A stretch of 7,372 nucleotides of DNA, taken from contig MHYJ01000164.1 in assembly GCA_001828445.1 (NCBI GenBank), forward strand, positions 5,211 through 12,582. Direction: 5' to 3'. Positions 1 through 6,933 of this stretch are shown here, piece after piece. Position numbers and translations under genes: made by a program. The notes below the pieces were generated by a model. The model worked only from the letters and a program-made list of their open reading frames with translations, ran no database searches and had not been told where the DNA came from. Numbering within the stretch: position 1 is the stretch's first letter; every line of letters starts with the position of its first letter. The DNA comes from Planctomycetes bacterium RBG_16_43_13. GTDB taxonomy: Bacteria; Planctomycetota; MHYJ01.

Positions 1-531
1 GAGAAGCCCGCCTGCGTAGTTCGTATTGCCGAGCGTGGAGACGGGCTGTAGTTCACCTAAGCCGGTTATACTATTTATCGCCCCCCTACCTCCTCCCCAA
101 TCTATGAAGTCAATCCCTAACTTCTGCATTATCCCGTATACAGAGAGTGCGAGCCCTACGCAAACTATCACGTTAACTGCATACTTAATTACGAGAGTTC
201 GTGAGAGATAGCCGCTCACGATAAACCAATATAGCAACAAGTAAGATGTAATTGGCAGCACTGCCCGAACTGCATCATATATATTCACTGCCTTAACTAT
301 AGAAAGGATATTGCACAGAAGGAATAGTATAGCCGCACTTGAGAGGGGGCTTTTACGGGAAGACATCTCGCCACTTTTTATTATCTCAGCGAGAATGCAC
401 CATAGGATGACCGAGCTAAATGTTATAAGGAGTGGAAGGCGAACTGTATCGTAGGTGAAAAGAGCAGGTATATCCATAAATGGGATGAGCAGAGTAAATA
501 TGAACGCAATATTACGTAAAGTGGTTAGCAT
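1..531 (-). CDS. O-antigen ligase / Wzy_C-family membrane protein, N-terminal part (cut by left edge)
   Basis: The frame is open from an ATG at 531 to the window edge, giving 177 visible residues. A Shine-Dalgarno-like AGAGGA lies about 8 nt before the ATG, and the gene starts 13 bp after pilS ends, so it is probably co-transcribed. The protein is very hydrophobic, with likely membrane segments near residues 5-23, 32-50, 64-80, 86-107 and 115-137. After these come a Tyr-Gly-Ile-Met-Gln stretch (132-136) and then STLGNTNYAGGLL at 165-177. A YG..Q segment followed by STLGN-N-hydrophobic just before the next helix is typical of O-antigen ligase/polymerase (Wzy_C, PF04932) proteins. In that family the catalytic periplasmic loop lies further on, here beyond the edge. 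Such enzymes join lipid-linked glycans to an acceptor such as lipid A, a growing polysaccharide, or pilin (PilO/TfpO type). Which of these applies cannot be decided from this half of the protein. Confidence 0.78.
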   Translation of the reverse strand, partial: MLTTLRNIAFIFTLLIPFMDIPALFTYDTVRLPLLITFSSVILWCILAEIIKSGEMSSRKSPLSSAAILFLLCNILSIVKAVNIYDAVRAVLPITSYLLLYWFIVSGYLSRTLVIKYAVNVIVCVGLALSVYGIMQKLGIDFIDWGGGRGAINSITGLGELQPVSTLGNTNYAGGLL

Positions 532-544
532 ATATTCTATCCTC

Positions 545-2212
545 TTATGCAGGTAACCAGATAGAGCATTTAGTTCCCTGTCTTTCCCTGCTTTCTATAT
601 TTATATATCCGCCGTGTTGCTGGATAATCTTGCGTGATATGGTAAGTCCCATACCTATCCCCTGCGGTTTAGTCGAGAAAAATGGGGCAAATATTTTATC
701 CATTGCTTCTCGAGATATACCGACACCATTATCCTCAAATTCTATCCTTATCCAATGCTTATCATCTCTGCCGGTAAATATATCGCTTACGGTCTCACAC
801 TTTATCCTTATTACTCCACCTTCGTTAGGAATGGCTGATACAGCGTTGAGCCCCACGTTCAGAAAGACCTGCTTTAGTTTATCAGGAGAACATTTACAGA
901 TAATCGCCTTAGGAATGTCCATCTTTACAGTAAAGGTCTTATTGCTATTACTCGTCTCAAGAAGGGATATTGTCTCTCGCAGGACGTCGCTTATATTAAA
1001 GAGTGTGAGTTCGAGCGGCTTCTCGCTTGCGAAATCGAGGAAGTCCTTAATAATCTTATCCAAGCGGTCTGACTCTTTTACTATTATCTCTGTCAATCTT
1101 TTGTAATCTTCATCATCTAAATGCCAGTTCTGAAGTTCCTGCGCTGCACCTCTTACAGAGGCGAGTGGATTTCTTATCTCGTGTGCCACACCAGCACTAA
1201 GTTCAACGAGTACACGCGATTTTTCTGCCTCTTCCTTCATACGCTCCGCCTCTCTGCGATGAGTAACATCATTTAGTATTACCACAACACCGCGAGGTGA
1301 CTTATTTGCATCCGCTAATGTGGTAATTGTAACGGCTATTATCCTGCCACCTAATTCTATCTCCGTATCAACCTTACCTGCACCTGTAAAAGAACGTTCT
1401 ATAAGAGGCACTATAGTTTTCGGAAGCGTGGCACTATACAAACTATTTGCGGCAAGATTATCGTGGCTATAAGGTCCCATAAGGACAATTGCTTGCGGGT
1501 TTATAAAGGCGATTCTCCCATCCCTGCCTACTGCTACTACGCCACCTGACATATTACGTAATATCTCCTCATTCAATATTTTTATATGGCTTGCCTCCTC
1601 TGATAGTTGGCTGGCTAAAAATGCCACTACATATAAGCTGAGTGAGAAAAAGAATAGATAGGGAAGTATAAAATTCAGATTAGATACATACACCTTTTGT
1701 ATTGACACATCTACAAACGGAAGATGGAATCCCGCACCTTGATTAGAGAAGAAATAAGCAAGCGAGACACCTGATAATGCGACTACGGCAAGCGATGTGA
1801 AAAAATATGACGCAACTGGTGATATCAGGATAGCGGCAGACGCTATGGTGGCAAAGTAGAGATAGGCAAAAACCCTGTCTATGCCGGTAAAATAGACAAG
1901 GAGTGATTCTATCATAATATCACCGAGTATTTGTATTATTGCGAGCCAACGCAGATTCACTATGCCCTTACCACCTGTGTCTGAGCCAAGCCGCACAAGA
2001 AAGAAATAAATGATGTTTACTCCACAGGCGACAATAAGAGTATAGTATGATGAAACATATTTAGTAGGTATGGCGGCAAACCGTGCCTCCAGCACTAATA
2101 TAGCCGCCATAGCAAGTATAGAAATAATAAGGCGGAATGCTATGAGCCAATTCAATCGGCTTTTTAGGGAAGCACTACTACTCTGCCTTCTTATGATTGT
2201 AGTAACAACCAT
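545..2212 (-). CDS. pilS: PilS-like sensor histidine kinase (6 TM, PAS, HisKA, HATPase)
   Basis: This is a 555-residue inner-membrane sensor kinase. About six membrane segments (near 21-41, 53-73, 88-108, 112-131, 134-155 and 178-201) are followed by a cytoplasmic PAS domain (about 211-315). The dimerisation/phosphoacceptor domain has the H-box AHEIRNPLASVRG with phosphorylatable His344. The ATPase domain has an N-box with Asn452/Asn456, a G1 box DNGVGIS (494-500), FAPFFSTK (508-515) and a G2 box GIGMGL (518-523), so all kinase motifs are intact. Six helices plus PAS plus kinase is the PilS layout. In Pseudomonas, PilS monitors pilin in the membrane and acts on PilR, a sigma54 activator of pilin transcription. 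The position directly after pilC supports this role, although no pilR is visible. The ATG at 2212 is the first start after an in-frame TAA 9 nt upstream and has no visible Shine-Dalgarno sequence. An unrelated NtrB-like kinase is the main alternative. Confidence 0.87.
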   Translation of the reverse strand: MVVTTIIRRQSSSASLKSRLNWLIAFRLIISILAMAAILVLEARFAAIPTKYVSSYYTLIVACGVNIIYFFLVRLGSDTGGKGIVNLRWLAIIQILGDIMIESLLVYFTGIDRVFAYLYFATIASAAILISPVASYFFTSLAVVALSGVSLAYFFSNQGAGFHLPFVDVSIQKVYVSNLNFILPYLFFFSLSLYVVAFLASQLSEEASHIKILNEEILRNMSGGVVAVGRDGRIAFINPQAIVLMGPYSHDNLAANSLYSATLPKTIVPLIERSFTGAGKVDTEIELGGRIIAVTITTLADANKSPRGVVVILNDVTHRREAERMKEEAEKSRVLVELSAGVAHEIRNPLASVRGAAQELQNWHLDDEDYKRLTEIIVKESDRLDKIIKDFLDFASEKPLELTLFNISDVLRETISLLETSNSNKTFTVKMDIPKAIICKCSPDKLKQVFLNVGLNAVSAIPNEGGVIRIKCETVSDIFTGRDDKHWIRIEFEDNGVGISREAMDKIFAPFFSTKPQGIGMGLTISRKIIQQHGGYINIESRERQGTKCSIWLPA

Positions 2213-2220
2213 AGTTAGTT

Positions 2221-2249
2221 ATGGTATAAAGATACGAACACAAGGTCAA
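2221..2249 (-). promoter_or_regulatory. Possible weak sigma70 promoter before pilS
   Basis: In the 76-bp pilC-pilS gap, the minus strand reads TTGACC (2244-2249), a 17-bp spacer, then TACCAT (2221-2226). The -35 matches consensus at 5 of 6 positions and the -10 at 4 of 6. Initiation would fall within a few bases of the pilS ATG at 2212, giving an almost leaderless transcript. That fits the absence of a ribosome binding site there but remains an inference from a weak match. Confidence 0.25.
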
Positions 2250-2288
2250 AGGTTTGATTGCACGATTATATTAATGAATCTTTAGCTC

Positions 2289-3515
2289 TTATTTCTTTGT
2301 TAACATCTCTTGCACCTTCAATATGGGCAGGAAGATGGCAAGGACAATACCACCTACTAAGACACCCATTACAGCTATCATTATCGGCTCTATTAGAGAG
2401 GTAAGTGCCTCTACCATTGTTTTAACCTCTTGGTCATAGAATTCAGAGATCTTGCCGAGCAATTTTTCAAGGGCACCAGACTTTTCACCTATTGCAATCA
2501 TCCTTGTAACCATAGGAGGAAACACCTTAGTAGCGGCAAGCGGTTCCCCTAATGGTTCACCTTTTGTAACCTTATCCTTCGCTTTTGCCACCGCATCTTC
2601 CAGTAATCTATTGCCAGCAGTAGCGCCAACTATATCAAGTGCGGCAAGCATAGGTACACCGCTACCAAGAAGAGTAGAAAACGTCCTCGCAAATCTCGAT
2701 ATAGCAACCTTCCTAAAGAGTGGCCCGAATACAGGCATATGAAGAATAACCCAGTGCCACTGCCACTCGCCACGTTTGGTCTTCTTATACATTAGGAAGG
2801 CAATTATAAACACAACGCAGATGCCAATCATAAGCAAAAACTGTTGCTGCATAAAATCACTAATATCAAGCAATATCTTCGTAGGCGCAGGTAAATTCTT
2901 CTCACCGCCGAGTGCATTAAATATTTCCTTAAACTTAGGCACTATACCAACAAGAAGACCTATAGTTATAGATAGAATTAAGAACAAAGAAACTACAGGA
3001 TATGTCATAGCAGATCTTATTTCCCTCTTTAATGCCTCCGTAGCTTCAAGATACTCAGCAAGCCGCACTAATATAGTATCAAGCTGTCCGCTCGCTTCCC
3101 CCGCTCTCACCATATTAATATAAATCTTGCCGAAGACCTTCGGATACTCTGAAAGGGCAGTCGAAAAATCAGTGCCTGCTCGAATCTTCTCTATTATTTT
3201 ACCGAATGCAATCTTGAAACCCTTATCTGCCGCCTGCTCCTCGAGTATCTCAAGCCCTTCAAGTAAGGGTATACCCGCTGATATCATCGTAGCGAGCTGT
3301 CGCGTTACTACTGCTATGTCTTTTGGTTTTACGTGCGGCTTTGGTGGGCCGAATAATCCATAACCTTTCTTTCTATCCTTTACTGCAGATATACTAACCA
3401 CTGTAAGACGTTTCTTGCGAAGTTCGTCCTGAGCTGTAGTTCTATCCCCAGCCCTTATTGTACCGTCAACCCTCTTACCATCCGAGGTCTTTGCACTATA
3501 AGTAAAGATAGCCAT
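2289..3515 (-). CDS. pilC: Type IV pilus inner-membrane platform protein PilC (GspF family)
   Basis: This 408-residue polytopic protein is full length for the PilC/GspF family. The N-terminus (MAIFTYSAKTSDGK, with G-IRA-D at 18-24) is the usual PilC cytoplasmic start. Two T2SSF repeats follow, about 68-191 and 270-393. The first has TRQLATMISAGIPLLEGLEIL and an AGEASGQLD turn (138-146); the second has FARTFSTLLGSGVPML and an IGEKSGALE turn (342-350). Likely membrane helices are at about 172-192, 225-243 and 374-397. PilC sits in the inner membrane and links the PilB or PilT hexamer to pilin insertion and extraction. Its start lies 5 bp after the pilB stop, so the two are almost certainly co-translated; the only upstream purine-rich element (GGGAG) lies inside the pilB end, rather far from the ATG. 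A GspF of a type II secretion system is possible by homology, but adjacency to pilT favours the pilus. Confidence 0.95.
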   Translation of the reverse strand: MAIFTYSAKTSDGKRVDGTIRAGDRTTAQDELRKKRLTVVSISAVKDRKKGYGLFGPPKPHVKPKDIAVVTRQLATMISAGIPLLEGLEILEEQAADKGFKIAFGKIIEKIRAGTDFSTALSEYPKVFGKIYINMVRAGEASGQLDTILVRLAEYLEATEALKREIRSAMTYPVVSLFLILSITIGLLVGIVPKFKEIFNALGGEKNLPAPTKILLDISDFMQQQFLLMIGICVVFIIAFLMYKKTKRGEWQWHWVILHMPVFGPLFRKVAISRFARTFSTLLGSGVPMLAALDIVGATAGNRLLEDAVAKAKDKVTKGEPLGEPLAATKVFPPMVTRMIAIGEKSGALEKLLGKISEFYDQEVKTMVEALTSLIEPIMIAVMGVLVGGIVLAIFLPILKVQEMLTKK

Positions 3516-3520
3516 ATTAC

Positions 3521-5251
3521 TTAGAACTCATCTCCCATAGTCATTCGCAACACTTCTTCTAACGACGTCCTGCCTTTCATTGCATTTATAATACCACATC
3601 TCCGCAATGTTATCATATTCTCCTTATCTATAGCAAATCGCTTTATGTCCATAGCGGACTTACTTTCTATCACCATCCTCTTTATACCCTCAGTAAGCTC
3701 AAGTGCCTCAAGTATAGCAAATCTACCCTTATAGCCATTACCACAGCCCATACAGCCAACTGGTTTCCAGAGTTTTAAACCCTTCATTTCTTCCTCCCTA
3801 AAACCCATTTTTATAAGAGCATCTTTTTGCGGTAGAACGTCCATAGGTGCCTTACATTTATCGCAGAGCTTACGACAAAGCCGCTGTGCCGCTATCAATA
3901 TAACAGATGAAGCAACCATAAAGGAGTCGATACCCATATCTATCAACCTTGTTATAGATGATGCTGAATCATTTGTGTGAAGAGTGCTTAATACAAGGTG
4001 TCCAGTTATAGCCGATTTTACAGCTATATCCGCCGTTTCAAAATCCCTTATTTCACCGACCATTATAATATCTGGATCCTGTCGCAATATAGAACGTAGC
4101 GCAGCTGCAAACGTAAGCCCACGCTTAACATTAACCGGTACCTGATTAACACCTTCCAACTGGTATTCCACCGGCTCCTCTACAGTAACAACGTTTTCCT
4201 CAGGATTTAGCATCTCCTTTAGCGAGGCATAGAGGGTAGTGCTTTTCCCACTGCCGGTAGGTCCTGTAACAAGTATCATACCGTAAGAAGAATCTATGGC
4301 TCGTCGAAATGCTGCCTCTGCCTCTGGCTCAAAGCCAAGCTGAGCTATGCCAAGGTTTAAACTTGATGAATCAAGGACCCTCATAACTGCCTTTTCACCG
4401 TGTATAGTTGGAAGGATAGAGACACGGAAATCTATTTGCCTGCCTTCATACTTGACCTGAAATTTACCATCTTGAGGTATTCTACGCTCCGCTATATCGA
4501 GGTTGGACATAATCTTTATACGAGAGACGATAGAACTAACCATACTCTTTGGGGGTGCTATAGAATCTTTTAGAACACCATCTTGCCTGTAGCGAACACG
4601 AACGGTCTTCTCGTATGGCTCTATATGAATATCACTTGCTTTATCCTTCAGCGCTTGTACTACTATCATATTTACTAACTTTATAACAGGACTCTCTCCA
4701 GTTTCGTCGGTGAGCTTGGACAAATCCATTTCCTCTTCTTTCGCTTCTTTCTTCACCTCTATAGAGGACTTGCTATCGTCCATACTGTCAAGAAGCTCAC
4801 CCATTTTATGCTCTTCTGGGTTATATACCCGCTGGATACGTTTCCTGATAGTGGTCTCTGTGCTCATAACTGGGCGGATATCGCAATTGGTAACTGTGCG
4901 GAGGTCATCGAGTTTCAATATGTCGAACGGATTGCCGACGGCAAGTGTGAGTATATCACCAATTTTAGATACAGGTAATACGCAATAATACGTCGCTAAT
5001 TCCTGACTTATCGCCTGTAATGCCTCCTCCTCTGCCTGAATCTTCTCTACATCTATCGGCGGTATCGATGCCTCTATCGAGAGCGCCCCTATCAATCCCA
5101 TCTCATCCACGAAGCCGTGTTCAAGCAAGACCTCAGAATACGACTTATCTTCCTTGTCGGCTAATGCAAGCGCCTCGTCCGCCTTCGCATCCTCGATGAC
5201 GCCGTGCTTTATCAACGCCTTCCTAATACGTTGGCTAAATTTGTCCTTCAT
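3521..5251 (-). CDS. pilB: Type IV pilus assembly (extension) ATPase PilB
   Basis: This 576-residue hexameric motor drives pilin polymerisation with PilC. The N-terminal MshEN/T2SSE_N domain (about 1-145) is followed by a charged linker (about 146-185) and an N2 domain containing SDIHIEP (206-212). The C-terminal RecA-like ATPase has Walker A GPTGSGKST (330-338), an Asp box reading VEEPVEY (357-363), Walker B DPDIIMVGEIRD (392-403) and a His box TGHLVLSTLHTND (416-428). A zinc-binding tetracysteine is present as C463/C466 and C500/C503. The Asp box has Glu359 where Asp is usual, a conservative change. The N-terminal domain has lost most of the RLG and Gln residues that define c-di-GMP-binding MshEN motifs (see findings). 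The ATG at 5251 has AAGGG about 7 nt upstream. A GspE identity is the alternative, but pilT and pilC neighbours favour PilB. Confidence 0.95.
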   Translation of the reverse strand: MKDKFSQRIRKALIKHGVIEDAKADEALALADKEDKSYSEVLLEHGFVDEMGLIGALSIEASIPPIDVEKIQAEEEALQAISQELATYYCVLPVSKIGDILTLAVGNPFDILKLDDLRTVTNCDIRPVMSTETTIRKRIQRVYNPEEHKMGELLDSMDDSKSSIEVKKEAKEEEMDLSKLTDETGESPVIKLVNMIVVQALKDKASDIHIEPYEKTVRVRYRQDGVLKDSIAPPKSMVSSIVSRIKIMSNLDIAERRIPQDGKFQVKYEGRQIDFRVSILPTIHGEKAVMRVLDSSSLNLGIAQLGFEPEAEAAFRRAIDSSYGMILVTGPTGSGKSTTLYASLKEMLNPEENVVTVEEPVEYQLEGVNQVPVNVKRGLTFAAALRSILRQDPDIIMVGEIRDFETADIAVKSAITGHLVLSTLHTNDSASSITRLIDMGIDSFMVASSVILIAAQRLCRKLCDKCKAPMDVLPQKDALIKMGFREEEMKGLKLWKPVGCMGCGNGYKGRFAILEALELTEGIKRMVIESKSAMDIKRFAIDKENMITLRRCGIINAMKGRTSLEEVLRMTMGDEF

Positions 5252-5304
5252 TTTTTCGCCCTTAAAAATCCCTTATCTACCACACGGAAAAAGACATATC
5301 AATC

Positions 5305-5320
5305 GGCTAAACTTATCCTT
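5305..5320 (-). repeat. 16-nt near-copy of the pilB start region
   Basis: In the 71-bp gap before pilB, plus-strand GGCTAAACTTATCCTT matches 14 of 16 bases of GGCTAAATTTGTCCTT at 5233-5248, which encodes pilB residues 2-6. The copies are exactly 72 bp apart, hence in the same frame. On the minus strand both encode Lys-Asp-Lys-Phe-Ser, and the two differences are synonymous (GAT/GAC and AAG/AAA). The upstream copy runs into a TAA at 5273-5275. It could be the remnant of a duplicated pilB 5' end, or chance. Confidence 0.4.
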
Positions 5321-5322
5321 CC

Positions 5323-5778
5323 TCACTTCGCCCCATTTGGATAATTTTTCTTCAGAACCGCCGCCACCTGGCTGACAGTCGATACGTATATGAAGACCTT
5401 CGAGCTGAACTTCTTCTCCAATTCCTCGAACACTCCCTGGTCGATTAGCCCCGAGACCGCTATTATCACCGCACCCCCCATCTTATCAAGAACAATAAGC
5501 TGGTTACTATACATAAATTCAGAGGAGACAATATCAGCCACATCCTTAGACACCGCATATTTTGACGCATCTAAATAAGGAAGCCCAAACTGTTTCGCTA
5601 TCGTCCGTGCTATATCGTATTCCGACACCCAGACAAGTTCGACGAGCAACGCGCCCAGCAGTTTCCCCGTTGCCTTCTGCTGTTTGAGCGCCTCAGCTAC
5701 TTGCTCCTCTTTTAGGAGTCCCTCCTCCACGAGCAGTTCACCCAGCCGTTTCCTCGTTAGTTTCGCTATACTTACCAT
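5323..5778 (-). CDS. Standalone MshEN/T2SSE_N-domain protein (putative c-di-GMP-binding pilus regulator)
   Basis: This 151-residue soluble protein has no ATPase motifs. It consists only of the domain found at the N-terminus of PilB/GspE/MshE ATPases. Residues 11-34 fit the 24-residue MshEN motif closely: R11-L12-G13, L16-V17, G20, L22, V27 in place of Leu, A30-L31 and Q34. After the canonical 5-residue spacer, a second motif (40-63) keeps L41-G42, L45-V46 and Q63 but has Leu40 for Arg and Val49 for Gly. The remainder (about 64-147: FGLPYLDASKY, then a hydrophobic V-I-A-V strand) aligns with residues about 61-145 of PilB next door. Paired MshEN motifs bind c-di-GMP in MshE; binding here is inferred. 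The gene lies between pilT and pilB. Its ATG at 5778 is fixed by two in-frame TAA codons immediately upstream and lacks a recognisable Shine-Dalgarno sequence. Plausible roles are a regulatory subunit or adaptor of the pilus motors. Confidence 0.85.
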   Translation of the reverse strand: MVSIAKLTRKRLGELLVEEGLLKEEQVAEALKQQKATGKLLGALLVELVWVSEYDIARTIAKQFGLPYLDASKYAVSKDVADIVSSEFMYSNQLIVLDKMGGAVIIAVSGLIDQGVFEELEKKFSSKVFIYVSTVSQVAAVLKKNYPNGAK

Positions 5779-5860
5779 TTATTATAAATCAAAATACTAC
5801 CAAATAAATCGTAACTCCTAAATCAAAACTTTATCCCCCCAATTCCTGTACCTTTCATTT

Positions 5861-6928
5861 TTAACTTCCCCTCTGCATCATCCTCTTCAGTTCCTCTGGG
5901 TCACTGCTATATGTGCTGGCATCCTCGAATGTCAGATGCCCTGCCTTATATACATCAAATAGGGACTGGTTCATCGTCTGCATACCCGCCCTGCCGCCTG
6001 TTTGCACTACGGAATATATTTGATGAACCTTGTCCTCTCTTATCAAGCTTCTGACCGCAGAATTAGCCAGCAGAATCTCCACAGCCAGCACCCGCCCCTT
6101 CTTGTTAGAACGCGGTATCAACTGCTGGCAGAAGACGGCGGATAGTGTAAACGATAACTGTGTCCGAATCTGCTGTTGCTGATGCGAAGGAAATATGTCT
6201 ATGATTCTATTTATCGTCTGAGTAACATCGCTCGTGTGCAGTGTGGCGAATGAGAGGTGTCCTGTCTCGGAGATGGTGAGTGTCGCCTCTACTGTCTCTA
6301 AGTCCCGCATTTCACCAATCATCACGACGTCGGGGTCCTGCCGAAGAACTGTTCGGAGGGCATTCTTAAACCCACGCGTATCAGCCCCAACCTCACGCTG
6401 GTTTATGAGCGAGTTTTTGTTCTCGTGGACAAATTCTATAGGGTCTTCTACAGTAATTATATGGCAGGGCTGGGTGGCATTTATATAGTCAATCATAGCA
6501 GCAAGCGTAGTCGATTTACCACTACCAGTTGCACCTGTTACGAGAACAAGCCCTTTCGGAAGATGACACAAATCCTGACAGACCTTTCTCGGCAATCCCA
6601 GGTCGTCAAAACCCCTTACCGCATGAGGCACTAAGCGAAATACCGACCCAACTGCATTTCTCTGCATAAATACGTTTGTCCTGAACCGTCCCAAATTTTC
6701 TACGCCGAATGAAAAGTCGAGCTCAAGCTCCTTCTCGAACCGTGCCACCTGGTCCTCGCTCAAGATACCGTAAATCAACTTCTGCGCATCTTCTTTAGTC
6801 ATAGCGTCAAACTCCGTTGCCATTAGTTTGCCATCTACACGAATGCGAGGAGGCGAGCCCGCACTAATATGCAGGTCGGACGCACCCCTCTCCACGAGGA
6901 GTTGGAGTAAATCCTCTAAGTTAATCAT
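5861..6928 (-). CDS. pilT: Type IV pilus retraction ATPase PilT
   Basis: This 355-residue protein is near the usual PilT length of about 345. It forms the hexamer that powers pilin disassembly, twitching and often DNA uptake. The PAS-like N-terminal domain contains ASDLHISAG (16-24). The ATPase core has Walker A TGATGSGKST (131-140), Asp box VEDPIEF (160-166), Walker B DPDVVMIGEMRD (198-209) and His box TGHLSFATLHTSD (222-234). TQTINRIIDIFP and HQQQQIRTQLS follow, as in classic PilT. The AVRSLIRE segment (291-298) corresponds to the AIRNLIRE motif required for retraction, which separates PilT from PilB/GspE. No MshEN domain is present, as expected. The ATG at 6928 has a good AAAGGAA Shine-Dalgarno sequence 5 nt upstream, and a strong promoter lies about 50 bp before the gene, so pilT is probably the first gene of the operon. 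PilU is a less likely alternative. Confidence 0.96.
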   Translation of the reverse strand: MINLEDLLQLLVERGASDLHISAGSPPRIRVDGKLMATEFDAMTKEDAQKLIYGILSEDQVARFEKELELDFSFGVENLGRFRTNVFMQRNAVGSVFRLVPHAVRGFDDLGLPRKVCQDLCHLPKGLVLVTGATGSGKSTTLAAMIDYINATQPCHIITVEDPIEFVHENKNSLINQREVGADTRGFKNALRTVLRQDPDVVMIGEMRDLETVEATLTISETGHLSFATLHTSDVTQTINRIIDIFPSHQQQQIRTQLSFTLSAVFCQQLIPRSNKKGRVLAVEILLANSAVRSLIREDKVHQIYSVVQTGGRAGMQTMNQSLFDVYKAGHLTFEDASTYSSDPEELKRMMQRGS

Positions 6929-6933
6929 AGCAG

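Noticed and set aside
26..211. Plus-strand 61-codon frame near the left edge
   Set aside because: It is antisense to the ligase-like gene, whose continuous membrane-protein frame and STLGN motif explain this stretch.
630..1106. Plus-strand open frame opposite pilS, and similar plus-strand frames opposite pilC, pilB, the MshEN gene and pilT
   Set aside because: They lie antisense to genes with intact, well-recognised domain motifs, and their translations show no family features; they are shadows of the real reading frames.
2265..2270. TATAAT in the pilC-pilS gap as a promoter
   Set aside because: The -10 is perfect on the minus strand, but the hexamers at 16-18 bp spacing do not resemble TTGACA.
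2070..2285. Plus-strand 71-codon frame across the pilC-pilS gap
   Set aside because: Most of it is antisense to the pilS N-terminus, and its translation has no recognisable domain.
3521..5251. Type II secretion GspE/GspF instead of PilB/PilC
   Set aside because: The ATPase and platform families overlap, but the adjacent pilT with an AIRNLIRE-like motif and the PilS-like kinase point to a pilus, and no secretin or pseudopilin gene is present.
5041..5780. GC-richer stretch over the MshEN gene and pilB 5' end as a sign of recent transfer
   Set aside because: By hand count, 5041-5220 is about 53% GC, 4081-4260 about 49% and 3541-3720 about 39%. The composition varies within pilB itself, so the shift is not convincing.
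5779..5793. TATAAT just before the MshEN-gene ATG as a promoter
   Set aside because: It ends 2 nt before the ATG, so transcription would begin inside the gene, and no -35 lies at a sensible distance.
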